Made by a program: the position numbers and the translations under genes. Positions 33,498 through 43,394 of a stretch of 64,000 bases of DNA are shown here, in pieces (the stretch's first letter is position 1; each line of letters begins with the position of its first letter). Source of the stretch: Parabacteroides merdae ATCC 43184 (GTDB taxonomy: Bacteria > Bacteroidota > Bacteroidia > Bacteroidales > Tannerellaceae); assembly GCF_025151215.1 (NCBI RefSeq), contig NZ_CP102286.1:3038001-3102000 (forward strand). Reading direction: 5' to 3'. Below the pieces are notes generated by a model. The model did not search any database and had not been told where the DNA came from. It saw nothing but the letters and a program-made list of their open reading frames with translations.

Positions 33498-34067
33498 TTA
33501 ATTAGCGAGTAAAAATATTAATAAAGGGAGATAGTCTTTCAATTCGCTTTTAATTTTCTTATAGGCGATATCCATCTGATTTTCAACAGTTTTAAGGGAA
33601 ATATTCAATTCAGCAGCTATGTCTTTCTGTTTTTTCCCCTCTATTTTGCTTTTGATAAAAATTTCCCGACATTTTTCAGGCAAAGAGTCTACCACTTCAG
33701 TAATGATCCGTTCGATATCCTGCTCGGAGAGTAGAGACTGATCGAATAATTCCAAGGAGGCAAGTTTCATCCGCAAAGTAGCCTGATACTCTTCCTGTAT
33801 CAGGTTGACAGCTTCCTTTACAACAATGCGGTGACGTAAAAGGTCGATACAACGGTTTTTGATCGAAGTAAAAAGCAGGGCAACCAGATTCACATCATAA
33901 GCCAAGATCTCTTTTCTTTCCCACAATTCGGTAAATACGTCCTGGACGATATTTTCTGCGTCTTCTTCTGACACGACATACTCCAGAGCGAAATATTTCA
34001 TCCGGGAAAACCAAGAGACATATATTTCTTCAAAATGGTCGGATAGTATTTTCTTTTCAACCAGCAT
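33498..34067 (-). CDS. ECF sigma factor
   Basis: A 189-aa ECF sigma-70 factor. Region 2 is MKYFALEYVVSEEDAENIVQDVFTELW-type and region 4 is SLPEKCREIFIKSKIEGKKQKDIAAELNIS with its helix-turn-helix. It would be released by the FecR protein next to it when an outer-membrane transporter binds ligand. A -7 box-like TATATTTG on the minus strand (34,329-34,336) lies 260 bp upstream and may be the promoter. Confidence 0.93.
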   Translation of the reverse strand: MLVEKKILSDHFEEIYVSWFSRMKYFALEYVVSEEDAENIVQDVFTELWERKEILAYDVNLVALLFTSIKNRCIDLLRHRIVVKEAVNLIQEEYQATLRMKLASLELFDQSLLSEQDIERIITEVVDSLPEKCREIFIKSKIEGKKQKDIAAELNISLKTVENQMDIAYKKIKSELKDYLPLLIFLLAN

Positions 34068-34411
34068 CTTTCTTCTGTGTGAATAAAATCACGGCGTTCT
34101 CGATCTCCAAACTTTAATCTTTAAATTATTATATAGAGTGTGAGAGCTGTGACTTATCTATCAAATAGGGCTCTGGAAAACCTTTGGGAGTAAATAAGCA
34201 ACATACTCCCACACCATACTTACGGATACGATGCGGGATATGCTAACCCATTCTTCCCCCTTTCAAATTTTCCAGATTTTTATTTGAAAGAATCAGTTAA
34301 ACAACGCAATTGTGCTATTTGCACAATGCAAATATAGTAATAGTTATTGGTTAGACAAGTAAACTGTATATTGTATTCAAGACAAACGTATCTAATTTTT
34401 AGTCGATAGCA

Positions 34412-34534
34412 GTGTATAAAGTACAAGAACTTCCGAGAGAAGGAACCTATAAGTTCTCCAAACAGCGTTTCTCGGATCTAGTGGAAACAATTCGCATGAT
34501 AGGGCATGAGTTATCAGAAATTTCCATTGTTTGA
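34412..34534 (+). pseudogene. 40-codon frame, possible gene remnant
   Basis: From a GTG it reads VYKVQELPREGTYKFSKQRF then SDLVETIRMIGHELSEISIV and stops. The composition is protein-like, with an amphipathic second half, but it has no ATG and no partner. I do not recognise it. Confidence 0.25.
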
Positions 34535-34630
34535 GCCTATGACAAACTATTAATGGCAAGTTTCATTATTCAAACTGGCGAAGGAAGAGCTAAAAATATT
34601 CATAGCAACAATTTATTTCTTGTTTTTATA

Positions 34631-34638
34631 TACTTTTG
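34631..34638 (+). promoter_or_regulatory. -7 box of the PfkB gene
   Basis: TACTTTTG matches TAnnTTTG, 21 bp before the ATG at 34,660. Confidence 0.55.
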
Positions 34639-34659
34639 CAGCCTGATTAAATAAGTAAT

Positions 34660-35541
34660 ATGAATACACATAATCTTTGTTGCATCGGCCACATTACGTT
34701 GGATAAGATTGTAACGCCGAAAAGGACACTGCATATGCCGGGAGGAACATCTTTCTATTTCGCGCATGGAATGAGCAAATTAGATACTTCCGACTTCCTG
34801 TTGGTAACAGCTCTTGCTGTCAGTGAGATGGACGCGGTGGAAGAAATACGCAGGAAAGGGATCGATGTAAAGGTTTTGCCCAGTACCCATTCCGTCTATT
34901 TTGAAAATACATATGGCGAGAACCAGAACAACCGGACGCAGCGGGTATTGGCAAAAGCCGATCCGTTCACAGTTGAAGGGTTACAGGATGTCGATGCCCG
35001 CATCTATCATTTGGGAAGTTTGCTGGCGGACGATTTTTCTTTAGATGTAATCAAATATTTATCGACCAAAGGGATGTTATCGGTCGATGCCCAAGGCTAC
35101 CTGCGTGAAGTTCGCGGTGAGAATGTTTTCGCCGTAGACTGGCCGGAAAAGGAAGAGGCACTGAAATACATCCATATCCTGAAAGCCAACGAACACGAAA
35201 CGGAAGTTCTCACCGGATGCAAAAATCCGCGTGAAGCAGCTCTGAAATTAGCCAACTGGGGCGTTAAGGAGGTTTTGCTGACATTAGGAAGCATGGGATC
35301 TGTCATTTATGCCGACGGCGAATTTCATGAAATACCCGCATACCCTCCAACAGAGATTGTGGACGCTACGGGATGTGGCGATACCTATATGGCCGGCTAT
35401 CTGTACATGCGAAACAAAGGAGCTTCATACAAAGAAGCAGGATGTTTTGCCGCCGCCATGTGTACAATCAAGCTGGAAGCCTCGGGACCTTTCGGGGGAA
35501 CAGAGAAGGATGTTTGGGATATTATCGAAAGGTATAAGTGA
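34660..35541 (+). CDS. PfkB-family carbohydrate kinase
   Basis: A 293-aa ribokinase-superfamily kinase that phosphorylates a sugar or nucleoside. The N-terminal GGTSFYFAHGMSKL is the substrate-side region. The C-terminal PfkB signature DATGCGDTYMAGYL near residue 238 carries the anion hole and catalytic Asp. KANEHETEVLTG is the usual ADP-kinase turn. It converges with a FucP-type permease through a shared terminator. Substrate unknown. Confidence 0.9.
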   Translation: MNTHNLCCIGHITLDKIVTPKRTLHMPGGTSFYFAHGMSKLDTSDFLLVTALAVSEMDAVEEIRRKGIDVKVLPSTHSVYFENTYGENQNNRTQRVLAKADPFTVEGLQDVDARIYHLGSLLADDFSLDVIKYLSTKGMLSVDAQGYLREVRGENVFAVDWPEKEEALKYIHILKANEHETEVLTGCKNPREAALKLANWGVKEVLLTLGSMGSVIYADGEFHEIPAYPPTEIVDATGCGDTYMAGYLYMRNKGASYKEAGCFAAAMCTIKLEASGPFGGTEKDVWDIIERYK

Positions 35542-35544
35542 AAC

Positions 35545-35616
35545 GATTTATGATTTCAGATTTATGATTTATGAGCTATGTATCACTGATAAATCATAAA
35601 TCTGAAATCATAAATC
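35545..35616. terminator. bidirectional terminator with perfect 28-bp arms
   Basis: Arms 35,545-35,572 and 35,589-35,616 are exact reverse complements around a 16-base loop, between convergent genes. The left arm starts 4 bp after the kinase stop, and the right arm overlaps the permease stop. The arms are AT-rich and built from repeats of GATTTATGATT. Confidence 0.8.
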
Positions 35617-36826
35617 AACGCAGTTTCTTAGCCATCACCATATAAGAATAAATAAGGACTACGGCATACCCAAATAGCGGTACGACGAACGAAAACGACA
35701 TTGTCGAGATATCGGCTACATAGCCCATCAATAACGGTCCGACAGCTCCTCCTATCGGAGACATCATCAAGAAGGACGAAGCACGCTTGGTATAGTCACC
35801 CAATCCCCTCAGCGAGATAGCAAAAATCGTCGGAAACATAATAGCCTCGAAGATATAGCAGGCAAATAGAGCACCTTTCGACAGAGTACCTAAATTCAGG
35901 GTAACGAACAGAGCGCCCAAAACAGTAAAAATCGCACAAATAAACAAGACTTTCTCCGCTCGGATATAACTCATAATCCAACTACCGATAATACGCCCGA
36001 TCATAAACAAGCCCAATCCACCGAAGGAAAGAACGATCGCTGCCTCATGCGCATCCATCCACCCATCGTCAGTCACATAATTAATAAAGAAACTGTTAAT
36101 CGATATTTCCGCTATTTCGTAGCAGAACAAGGCCATCACCCCCCAGGTAAAACAACGATGTTTCCACAATCCTTTCAACCCGGCTTTAGCCTCAGCAGTC
36201 GTATCTTCGCAATCGTCATGGTTGATCTCCGGCAAGCGGATGCGGAAGAAAATAAGAGCAACAGACAGGACGATAACGCCCATCACGGTATAGGGCAAAG
36301 CAATGTTAGCATCTCCGTTGCCGGAAAACAACAGCATTCCACCGATTACAGGTGCACAGATACAACCTAACCCGTTGAAGGATTGTGCCAGATTCAAACG
36401 ACTGGCTGCCGTCTCGCGATCCCCAAGCTCTGTCACGTAAGGATTGGCTGCCGTCTCCAAGAACGTCAGTCCGCAACCGATCACAAACAGGGAAAAGAGA
36501 AAGAAGTTGAATGACATCAACTGTTCGCTCGGAATGAAAAGCAACGATCCGATCCCGTAAAGGATCAGACCGAACACCACCCCCTGGCGGTATCCGTATT
36601 TATTAATAAAAAGTCCGGCTGGGATAGCCATTGTGAAATAACCCGTGTACATCGTTGCCTGGATCAAAGCAGAATGAGCCTTCGTCATGACAAGCGCCTC
36701 CTGGAAATGCTTGTTCAGCACATCTAAAATAGCATGTGCAAAACCCCATAAGAAAAACAGAGATGTGACTAATACAAAAGGAACCAGATACTCTTTCTTT
36801 ACCAACGATTTCTTTACTTTTTCCAT
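35615..36826 (-). CDS. FucP-type sugar MFS transporter
   Basis: A 403-aa major facilitator with 12 hydrophobic segments. Signatures of the FucP family are SLFFLWGFAHAILDVLNKHFQ (first helix), TMYTGYFTMAIPAGLFINKYGYR and FLETAANPYVTELGDRETA. It imports a monosaccharide such as L-fucose, glucose or galactose with protons. It faces the PfkB kinase, which may act on the imported sugar. Confidence 0.92.
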   Translation of the reverse strand: MEKVKKSLVKKEYLVPFVLVTSLFFLWGFAHAILDVLNKHFQEALVMTKAHSALIQATMYTGYFTMAIPAGLFINKYGYRQGVVFGLILYGIGSLLFIPSEQLMSFNFFLFSLFVIGCGLTFLETAANPYVTELGDRETAASRLNLAQSFNGLGCICAPVIGGMLLFSGNGDANIALPYTVMGVIVLSVALIFFRIRLPEINHDDCEDTTAEAKAGLKGLWKHRCFTWGVMALFCYEIAEISINSFFINYVTDDGWMDAHEAAIVLSFGGLGLFMIGRIIGSWIMSYIRAEKVLFICAIFTVLGALFVTLNLGTLSKGALFACYIFEAIMFPTIFAISLRGLGDYTKRASSFLMMSPIGGAVGPLLMGYVADISTMSFSFVVPLFGYAVVLIYSYMVMAKKLR

Positions 36827-36853
36827 TTTATTGTTATTTGTTTTATACTCATC

Positions 36854-39800
36854 TTATTCATTTACCGGATTGTAGGGAATCGTGAACCAGAAAGTCGAGC
36901 CTTTACCTAACTCCGAATCCACACCGATCTTGCCATCCAAAGACTGTATGATGGACTCGCAGATGGAAAGCCCCAACCCCGTTCCCTGGACAAAGCTGTC
37001 AAATTTAGCAAAACGTTCAAAAACATGCGGAATATTCTCCTCGGCAAGTCCTTTGCCGGTGTCCGCCACATAAAAGCGCAGGATAGCGCCTATCCTCTCA
37101 TATCCCATCGTAATAGAACCCTCCGAAGTGTATTTGCAAGCATTACTGAGGAAATTGGAGAGAACCTGTGTCAGCCGATTCTTTTCCGAATGGATCACAC
37201 AAGCGACAGACGGCAGATGGCAAACCAAATCGACACCATCCTTCACACGCGACTTATAGACCTGCTGCAAGTTATTGAATATCTCGGACAAGTCGACTGC
37301 CGAATAATTGAAATCCATCTGCCCGGCTTCGATCTTCGAAAGGTCGAGAATATCATTGACCAACTGGAGCAAAAGCTCATTATTCGTCTCGATGATCTTG
37401 ACATATTCACCGATCTCATCCGGCTCTTCCGCCATCGCAATCAGGTTCGAGAAGCCGACAATCGCGTTTAGGGGCGTTCGTATCTCATGGCTCATATTGG
37501 CCAGGAAAGCGCTTTTCAACCGATTGGCCTCCTCCGCCTTATTACGCAGGCGGATCAGTTCGTTCGTCATCTTCAAGTCCGTAATATCGCGCCTCAACCC
37601 GATGAGTTTACGTATCTTTCCATTTTCATTCCGTCCATAGGGAACGGCATGCATCTCGAACCAGCGATCTCCCAGTGCTGGGACCATTGTCCTGATCTGG
37701 ACCTCCATCACATGGATCTTTCCACAGGCAAGGTCTTCCAAACCTTTCCGAAGCAAATCACGGTCTTCGAGATCTACGAACGAAAGATACTCATCCAACG
37801 AAATTGTCATTCCTTCGAACACGGTAGACCGCGGCGAGTAGAAAATCCGAGTATCCGGATTGTACTCCCACGAAATAATCTGAGCAGCATCAAGAGTGAA
37901 GTCCAACTGTAGTTTGTTCTCTTCAAGTTCCTGCCGTCTCTTCATCTCACCCGTTATATTTCTTTCCGTCCCGATAATCTGTTCGACTTCGCCAGTCTTT
38001 TCCGACTTCAACCCGATTGCATAGGTTTCGAACCAATCATAGCCTTCACCCCGCCGGAAGCGAAACACTTCCCTCAGTTTGTTTTCTACTCCCCTGGACA
38101 GGCGGGACATAAACCGACTGTATTTTTCTTTGTCGTCCGGATGCAATAAATCCAGTGCACCTTTATTGCTCAAACCATCGTTGGCAAGCGTCTTCCGGTA
38201 AAGAGAGGTGAATGTATCCTTCTGCACATCATAGCACCAAGCCGACAGGGAACCGGCATCAAGGGCAACGGACAATTCCCGGCGTATATCATCAAGCTCG
38301 AGTTCATTCCTACGAATATCCGTCGTATCAACCATTGTAGCAACAATATATAGGTTTCCCTCTTTATCTTCCAAGCGCGTCTTAGTAGTAACAGCCCAAC
38401 GGACAGGTAACCCGGTTTCTTCATCAAACAATACCCGGTTAAAAGAAATCGGCTTGTCGCTTTGCAACACCCGGTTATCTTCTTCCCTGAAAAGAGAAGC
38501 TTTCAAATCGTTCACTTCAAAATCATTCTTCCCCAACATACAATCAAAGGCCTCTTTATAAAATTCGGAGACTTTGTTGTTGTAGAACAGATAGCGGTAC
38601 TCATTACTCACATCCTTGATAAACAATCCTACCGGCAGATTATCCATGATCGATTGCAGGAATGTTTTCAAACGCAGGATTTCCTTTTCGGCAACGACAT
38701 AAGGAGTCACGTCATGGGTAAAGCAGATAACCGAATTATTCTCAAACGGTACAACACGTGCCTTTGTATATTTGATCCGATCCTTTTTCCCGTACTTGCA
38801 ATTAAAGACAGTCACCTCACCCGTTTCGACCGTCCGCTTCACATGCAAGATAATTTCATCCAGCATCTCTTTAGCCTGCGGATATTCAAGATGAAGATCC
38901 TTCAGATTCTTCCCTATCTGGCATCTCGTGTCGACATCTTTCCAATTGTGATTATCAGGGTTCACGATATCCACTATATTCAGATCGAAGTCATAGATGG
39001 TTGCCATGTCCGGCATCCGGCTCAAAAGTTCCATCATTTTGGTATTTGCCGTCTTGTAAGCGTCTTCCTTTCGTTTCCTGTAATTTAAGATACCAATAAA
39101 GATAACCACCATCAAAATAACCAAACAGACAAACAGGATCACTTCTACCGGATGTTCTTGCCATAATGAAGGTTCTTCGTTATAGAACACCGTATTTTCA
39201 GGCAACAACGAGGGGTCGATCCCTGAAGCTACGAGCGTCGGATAGTTGATATAGTAATTGGGAAGTGAAGGAGTGAACTGAAAAGCCGGACTATTTTCGA
39301 ATCCTTTCGTCAGAACACAATGAGTCAGCAATGCCAAGTCCTTACCCAAATCCTCTCCGGAAATAAAATAGCCACCAATGTAATTCATGTTCGACGTGCC
39401 CTGATCCAAAACCTGATAAACCGGCTTGGACGTATAACGTGCCAGCTCATTGTGGAGCATCGAATGTGCATGGGGATATTGAAGGGCATCGGTATACCAT
39501 CCCGCCGATAAGATGGCATAGGAATCATCCATACAGGCAATCGAATCGAGTAGTTGGGGAGTAGACAGCTTACAGCCATCCATATAGCAAAGGTCGAGCG
39601 AATCGATCTGCTCGAAAAGATCGTTGATATAGGACTCGAAAAACGCCATATTATAACGATTGTCATAACAAAACGCCACTTTGCGGATATGTGGCTGAAG
39701 TTGTTTTATCAGCGACAGGTTCTCAATGACAAAGTCCTTATAGGAATATCCCGTTATTCTGAAATCGCCGAACGACTCTTTCATCGGCATCATATCGGCA

Positions 39801-40249
39801 ACCGAAAACAGCTTCTTGTCTTTATTCTCATAATCAATGAAGGCTCCTTTCACATAACCCAACACGACAGGAATCTCATGCCAGCTATCCACACAAGTGA
39901 CCCGATAGGAAGACCAAGCCTCATTACCTAGCAGCACGACCACATCCGGCTTTACCTTATAGGCAGCAAAAAGCTGCCGCATCCATCCTACCCAGGTTTC
40001 AAAGACGGGAGAAGCCTCGCAGTCCATATACTCAACAAATATTTTCGCTTCCGAATCTACCTGCATCTGATCTATGAAAGACGCAATCAGATGGTTTCCC
40101 TCTTCCTTGATCGGAGAATAAGAGCTAATGACCAAAACCTTCTGACCATTGCCGCTTGTCGTCCTTGCCTCCACAGGGAAAAGAGAAAGAGTAAAAACAA
40201 ATAAAATTATCAGCAGTTCGTCGATTATCAACTTGCCATTTAGCATCAT
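36854..40249 (-). CDS. large membrane sensor histidine kinase with ABC-type periplasmic domain and PAS repeats
   Basis: An 1131-aa kinase. After a signal/anchor (LLIILFVFTLSLFPVEA) residues 35-340 resemble an ABC-type substrate-binding sensor (VLVISSYSPIKEEGNHLIAS; DVVVLLGNEAWSSY; GTSNMNYIGGYFISGEDLG). One membrane segment follows (VILFVCLVILMVVIFIGIL). Three or four PAS/PAC domains span about 400-880. The kinase core has the H box FLANMSHEIRTPLNAIVGFS, N box NFLSNACKYTSEG, G1 VADTGKGL and G2 GTGLGLSICESI. No receiver or DNA-binding domain is present, so a separate regulator is needed; none is adjacent. Confidence 0.92.
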   Translation of the reverse strand: MMLNGKLIIDELLIILFVFTLSLFPVEARTTSGNGQKVLVISSYSPIKEEGNHLIASFIDQMQVDSEAKIFVEYMDCEASPVFETWVGWMRQLFAAYKVKPDVVVLLGNEAWSSYRVTCVDSWHEIPVVLGYVKGAFIDYENKDKKLFSVADMMPMKESFGDFRITGYSYKDFVIENLSLIKQLQPHIRKVAFCYDNRYNMAFFESYINDLFEQIDSLDLCYMDGCKLSTPQLLDSIACMDDSYAILSAGWYTDALQYPHAHSMLHNELARYTSKPVYQVLDQGTSNMNYIGGYFISGEDLGKDLALLTHCVLTKGFENSPAFQFTPSLPNYYINYPTLVASGIDPSLLPENTVFYNEEPSLWQEHPVEVILFVCLVILMVVIFIGILNYRKRKEDAYKTANTKMMELLSRMPDMATIYDFDLNIVDIVNPDNHNWKDVDTRCQIGKNLKDLHLEYPQAKEMLDEIILHVKRTVETGEVTVFNCKYGKKDRIKYTKARVVPFENNSVICFTHDVTPYVVAEKEILRLKTFLQSIMDNLPVGLFIKDVSNEYRYLFYNNKVSEFYKEAFDCMLGKNDFEVNDLKASLFREEDNRVLQSDKPISFNRVLFDEETGLPVRWAVTTKTRLEDKEGNLYIVATMVDTTDIRRNELELDDIRRELSVALDAGSLSAWCYDVQKDTFTSLYRKTLANDGLSNKGALDLLHPDDKEKYSRFMSRLSRGVENKLREVFRFRRGEGYDWFETYAIGLKSEKTGEVEQIIGTERNITGEMKRRQELEENKLQLDFTLDAAQIISWEYNPDTRIFYSPRSTVFEGMTISLDEYLSFVDLEDRDLLRKGLEDLACGKIHVMEVQIRTMVPALGDRWFEMHAVPYGRNENGKIRKLIGLRRDITDLKMTNELIRLRNKAEEANRLKSAFLANMSHEIRTPLNAIVGFSNLIAMAEEPDEIGEYVKIIETNNELLLQLVNDILDLSKIEAGQMDFNYSAVDLSEIFNNLQQVYKSRVKDGVDLVCHLPSVACVIHSEKNRLTQVLSNFLSNACKYTSEGSITMGYERIGAILRFYVADTGKGLAEENIPHVFERFAKFDSFVQGTGLGLSICESIIQSLDGKIGVDSELGKGSTFWFTIPYNPVNE

Positions 40250-40569
40250 TATCCCGTTGTTATTAGACTATACCTGCAAATGTACAGCATTTTTTCATTT
40301 CAAGAACCTAATATGCTTGTATTTGAGCCACATTATGGCAAAAACGTCCCATTAGCCAGGATACGATCATTGACATCAAGCCAATGCTAAGACGGATAAT
40401 AAGGGAGTGTCAACCAGAAAATCGAGCATTTTTTCTTCTGACTTAACTTTGAGCTCCCCCCAAGCATTCGACGACCATCTGAGAAGATGCTGTTCAAAAA
40501 TTACCCACACATCCTTCCTGACACATAGGCACATCGACTTGAATAGCTTTACTTTATTACAGTATAAAG
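40250..40569. other. intergenic region with the sensor-kinase promoter
   Basis: CAAATGTA at 40,277-40,284 is a TACATTTG -7 box on the minus strand, 28 bp before the kinase ATG. Nothing else is supported in these 320 bases. Confidence 0.55.
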
Positions 40570-41730
40570 TTACCCTACTACATACCTGGCATTCTTCCCC
40601 ATCAATCGATAAATGGAAGCTACGATCAACCAGGAAATGGCAAATGCGACAACCGCGGCGGCAGGTATCTGTAAAGCCACCGGTACATGCAAGGCACGCA
40701 TCAGAACGACACCCGGACCGGTAAAGAAATAATGCACCATATAGATTCCGAACCCACAAGTCGTCAGGTTTGCCAGCAAACTCTTGATCTTTTCGGATCG
40801 CACATCCACCTTTTTCATCAATAGGAAAACGGGGACCGTCATCATCACGACGTTAAGAGAACAATAGGTAAAGAAAAGTTCCAGCAATTCTTCGCTGTAT
40901 TCCGGCAGAGCGGTTACATAGCGGAAACCGAAAAAAGTTACGACATAGCCGATCAAAAACATCGGGATCCCGGCCAACAAGATTTTATTCAGACTCCAGT
41001 CGTGATTGCGCAGGTAATGTCCTAAAAGCAGATAGCCGTTGAACCCGGCAAAATAATACAACATATTGAAGGAGTTCCAGGAACAGCCTCCCCATACATA
41101 AGGTGAAACGAACTGATAGTAATAAGGCAACAGTGTCGACACGCCCCAGGCCAGCAAAAACCATAGCTTGGCCTTTTCAGAGGCTTTTTCCACCCAGGCA
41201 GAGAAAACAGGCAAGTACAAGTATAACCCGATCAATAGATAGATATACCACATATGCACATCTACAATCGAGAAATTCAATGGGATCTCCGCAATATATC
41301 TCAAGGAAACATCCAATGACTGACGAGCCACTTCTTCGCCCGAATAGGGAAAAAAGTCCAAGATCACCTCCGGTGACAAGCCTAGCTGTCCGGTTATCCA
41401 AGGGAACAGGTTATAAAGCACAGACCAAATCAGGAAAGGCCAAAAGACACGGCTGATCCTTTTTTTATAAAAGACGGAAGTATCGTCCTTCAATGGCAAC
41501 AGCAAGGCTCCCGTAATCATCACAAACAGGGGGACACAAGGACGGAGAAACGATCCATAAGCTGCTCCCCAGAACTTAATCTGATCGATATTAGCTGGTG
41601 GTTCACCCGGATAAAAGTTAAACGGATCTGCACTATGGCAACAAACCACGGTAAACATGGCAACAAAACGTACCACATCCAGCCAAACAACATGCGATCG
41701 GCCAATTGCCGAATTCTGACTCTTCATCAT
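40570..41730 (-). CDS. membrane acyltransferase (acyltransferase_3 family)
   Basis: A 386-aa integral membrane protein with about ten helices. It opens HVVWLDVVRFVAMFTVVCCHSADPF, the conserved first helix with catalytic His, and has VPLFVMITGALLLPL and DVHMWYIYLLIGLYLYLPVF. It probably O-acetylates a surface glycan. It is a different branch from the two acyltransferases of the polysaccharide operon, has no G tract and stands alone just before element 2. Confidence 0.9.
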   Translation of the reverse strand: MMKSQNSAIGRSHVVWLDVVRFVAMFTVVCCHSADPFNFYPGEPPANIDQIKFWGAAYGSFLRPCVPLFVMITGALLLPLKDDTSVFYKKRISRVFWPFLIWSVLYNLFPWITGQLGLSPEVILDFFPYSGEEVARQSLDVSLRYIAEIPLNFSIVDVHMWYIYLLIGLYLYLPVFSAWVEKASEKAKLWFLLAWGVSTLLPYYYQFVSPYVWGGCSWNSFNMLYYFAGFNGYLLLGHYLRNHDWSLNKILLAGIPMFLIGYVVTFFGFRYVTALPEYSEELLELFFTYCSLNVVMMTVPVFLLMKKVDVRSEKIKSLLANLTTCGFGIYMVHYFFTGPGVVLMRALHVPVALQIPAAAVVAFAISWLIVASIYRLMGKNARYVVG

Positions 41731-41854
41731 AATATTAGCATCTTACTAAGTTTATATTCCAAGCTAAGAACCGCCCGCCGTGCAAACGGAACCAGAAAAG
41801 CTTTCATTGCTTTATCAAACTATTAAAGGATTTGTCCGCTCTATAAAAGAGAAA

Positions 41855-41880
41855 ATCCTGACAATCAATATTGTCAGGAT
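41855..41880 (-). terminator. hairpin left of the element 2 junction, probably the original tRNA-Leu terminator
   Basis: ATCCTGACAAT (41,855-41,865) pairs with its complement (41,870-41,880), followed by T's on the minus strand. It lies 6 bp outside the att repeat, where the tRNA terminator would be before element 2 inserted. Confidence 0.6.
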
Positions 41881-42145
41881 CTCTTGTACCCAGACCTGAT
41901 ACAAACCATAGAAATCACAGGAAAACAAAAAGAGTTTATTCTACTCATTATCAACCATTTGCACATCTCCTGTTTTCTCCATTTTTGCCCTATTTTGCCC
42001 GTTTTCTGTTATTCAGTACACTTTTAGTACACTTTGAAATATCATTTTCTTTTGCACCTTTGCAATATCGGAAAACAAAAGAAAATCAACTATTTAGTGT
42101 AATTACCCGGTTACGGTACCTAAATCGGGATAAAACCTCTAAACA

Positions 42146-43369
42146 ATGGCAAAGTTAGAAAATAAAACGAAAGAGAACCCCAAGTTGGAGCAAAATAAGC
42201 TCTCAGACGGTAGAATAAGCCTTTACTTAGAGTATTATTTAGGTAGAGAGGAAAAGCCCGTATTGGATGAAAACGGTAATCAGGTGTATTACGAAAGTGG
42301 TAAGATGCAAGGAAGGCCAAAGTTCGCTATCAAGCATCACAGGCGAAAAGAAAACCTTAGCCTTTATCTGATAGACAAGCCCCGTACCCCTGCGGAACGG
42401 CAACAGAACAAGGAAACATTGGAACTCGCCATGCGCATACGTGCAGAGCGTGAACAGGAGTTTAAAGAAAGCATGTTGGGTTACCGCTTAAAGAAAGACA
42501 GGGCTGTTAATTTCTTGGACTACTTTCAAGCCTATATCAATAGCTATACCAAGAAAGATATTCGCATGGTGCAAATTGCGCTTAGCCGTTTCAAAGACTT
42601 CTTGAAAGAGAAGTACCCCATGAATGAATGTAGCATTAAACCGGAACTCATCACCAAAGAAATGATGGAACAGTTTGTAGCTTATCTGCAATCCCGAAGC
42701 GTTGGCGAAGGTGCTAAAAGCATTTACCAGCGTTTCAAGAAAGTTATTCGCTATGCGATAGAGCATGATGTAATGCTGAAAGACCCTTGCAAAGATGTCA
42801 CCTGCAAAGTAGATAGCCAGATGCTTCGGAAAGATGTGCTTTCGCTCGAAGAAATACAAAAGCTGATGGCTTGTCATTATGACAACGAAAACCCTATAGT
42901 CAGACGAACGTTTATCTTTTGTCTGTATTGCGGTCTGCGCTTCTGTGATGTAAAAGACCTTACCTATAGGAATGTGGATTACGCAAATCGGTTATTGAAG
43001 TTTGAACAAAGTAAAACAAAGGGACATTCTGCCAGCAGTGGTGTGGTTATTCCTTTAAATGACGGTCTATTGTCTATCATTGGTGAAGCTCCAGCAGATA
43101 AAAACTGTTTGATATTCGATTTGCCTACATACGAAAGCTGCTGCAAATCGGTCAAGCGTTGGGTAAAGAGAGCCGGAATAGACAAACATATAAGCTGGCA
43201 TTGTGCCCGCCATTCTTTTGCCGTGAACATTCTAAACAATGGGGCAAATATCAAGACCGTAGCCAGTCTTTTAGGACACAGCGGATTGAAGCATACCGAG
43301 AAATACACCCGTGCCGTGGATAAATTGAAAGAGGAAGCTATAAACAGCCTACCCGAACTAAAATTTTAA
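42146..43369 (+). CDS. tyrosine recombinase (element 2 integrase)
   Basis: A 407-aa recombinase. The N-terminal Arm-binding domain (RISLYLEYYLGREEKPVLDE) is followed by a core-binding SAM-like domain and a catalytic domain. Box I Arg lies in FCLYCGLRFCDVKDLTY, box II in WHCARHSFAVNILNNGANIKT, and LLGHSGLKHTEKYTRAVD holds the nucleophile Tyr. It lies 250 bp inside the left att repeat and faces inward, as usual for tRNA-integrating elements. Confidence 0.94.
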   Translation: MAKLENKTKENPKLEQNKLSDGRISLYLEYYLGREEKPVLDENGNQVYYESGKMQGRPKFAIKHHRRKENLSLYLIDKPRTPAERQQNKETLELAMRIRAEREQEFKESMLGYRLKKDRAVNFLDYFQAYINSYTKKDIRMVQIALSRFKDFLKEKYPMNECSIKPELITKEMMEQFVAYLQSRSVGEGAKSIYQRFKKVIRYAIEHDVMLKDPCKDVTCKVDSQMLRKDVLSLEEIQKLMACHYDNENPIVRRTFIFCLYCGLRFCDVKDLTYRNVDYANRLLKFEQSKTKGHSASSGVVIPLNDGLLSIIGEAPADKNCLIFDLPTYESCCKSVKRWVKRAGIDKHISWHCARHSFAVNILNNGANIKTVASLLGHSGLKHTEKYTRAVDKLKEEAINSLPELKF

Positions 43370-43381
43370 TCATAAAAGACT

Positions 43382-43389
43382 TATCTTTG
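43382..43389 (+). promoter_or_regulatory. -7 box of the nuclease gene
   Basis: TATCTTTG only 5 bp before the ATG at 43,395. It implies a very short leader and separate transcription from the integrase. Confidence 0.5.
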
Positions 43390-43394
43390 CGACT

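Larger units (their letters stand above)
34068..34659. other. divergent intergenic region with a possible small frame
   Basis: A 592-bp gap between the sigma gene and the PfkB gene. It holds a minus-strand -7 box (34,329-34,336), a plus-strand -7 box (34,631-34,638) and a 40-codon frame at 34,412-34,534. Confidence 0.6.

Noticed and set aside
36854..40249. Hybrid two-component system of the Bacteroides type
   Set aside because: The protein ends shortly after the kinase G2 box, with no receiver or AraC-type DNA-binding domain.
40376..40759. 127-codon minus-strand frame overlapping the acyltransferase end
   Set aside because: It overlaps the well-supported acyltransferase in another frame and has no conserved motif.
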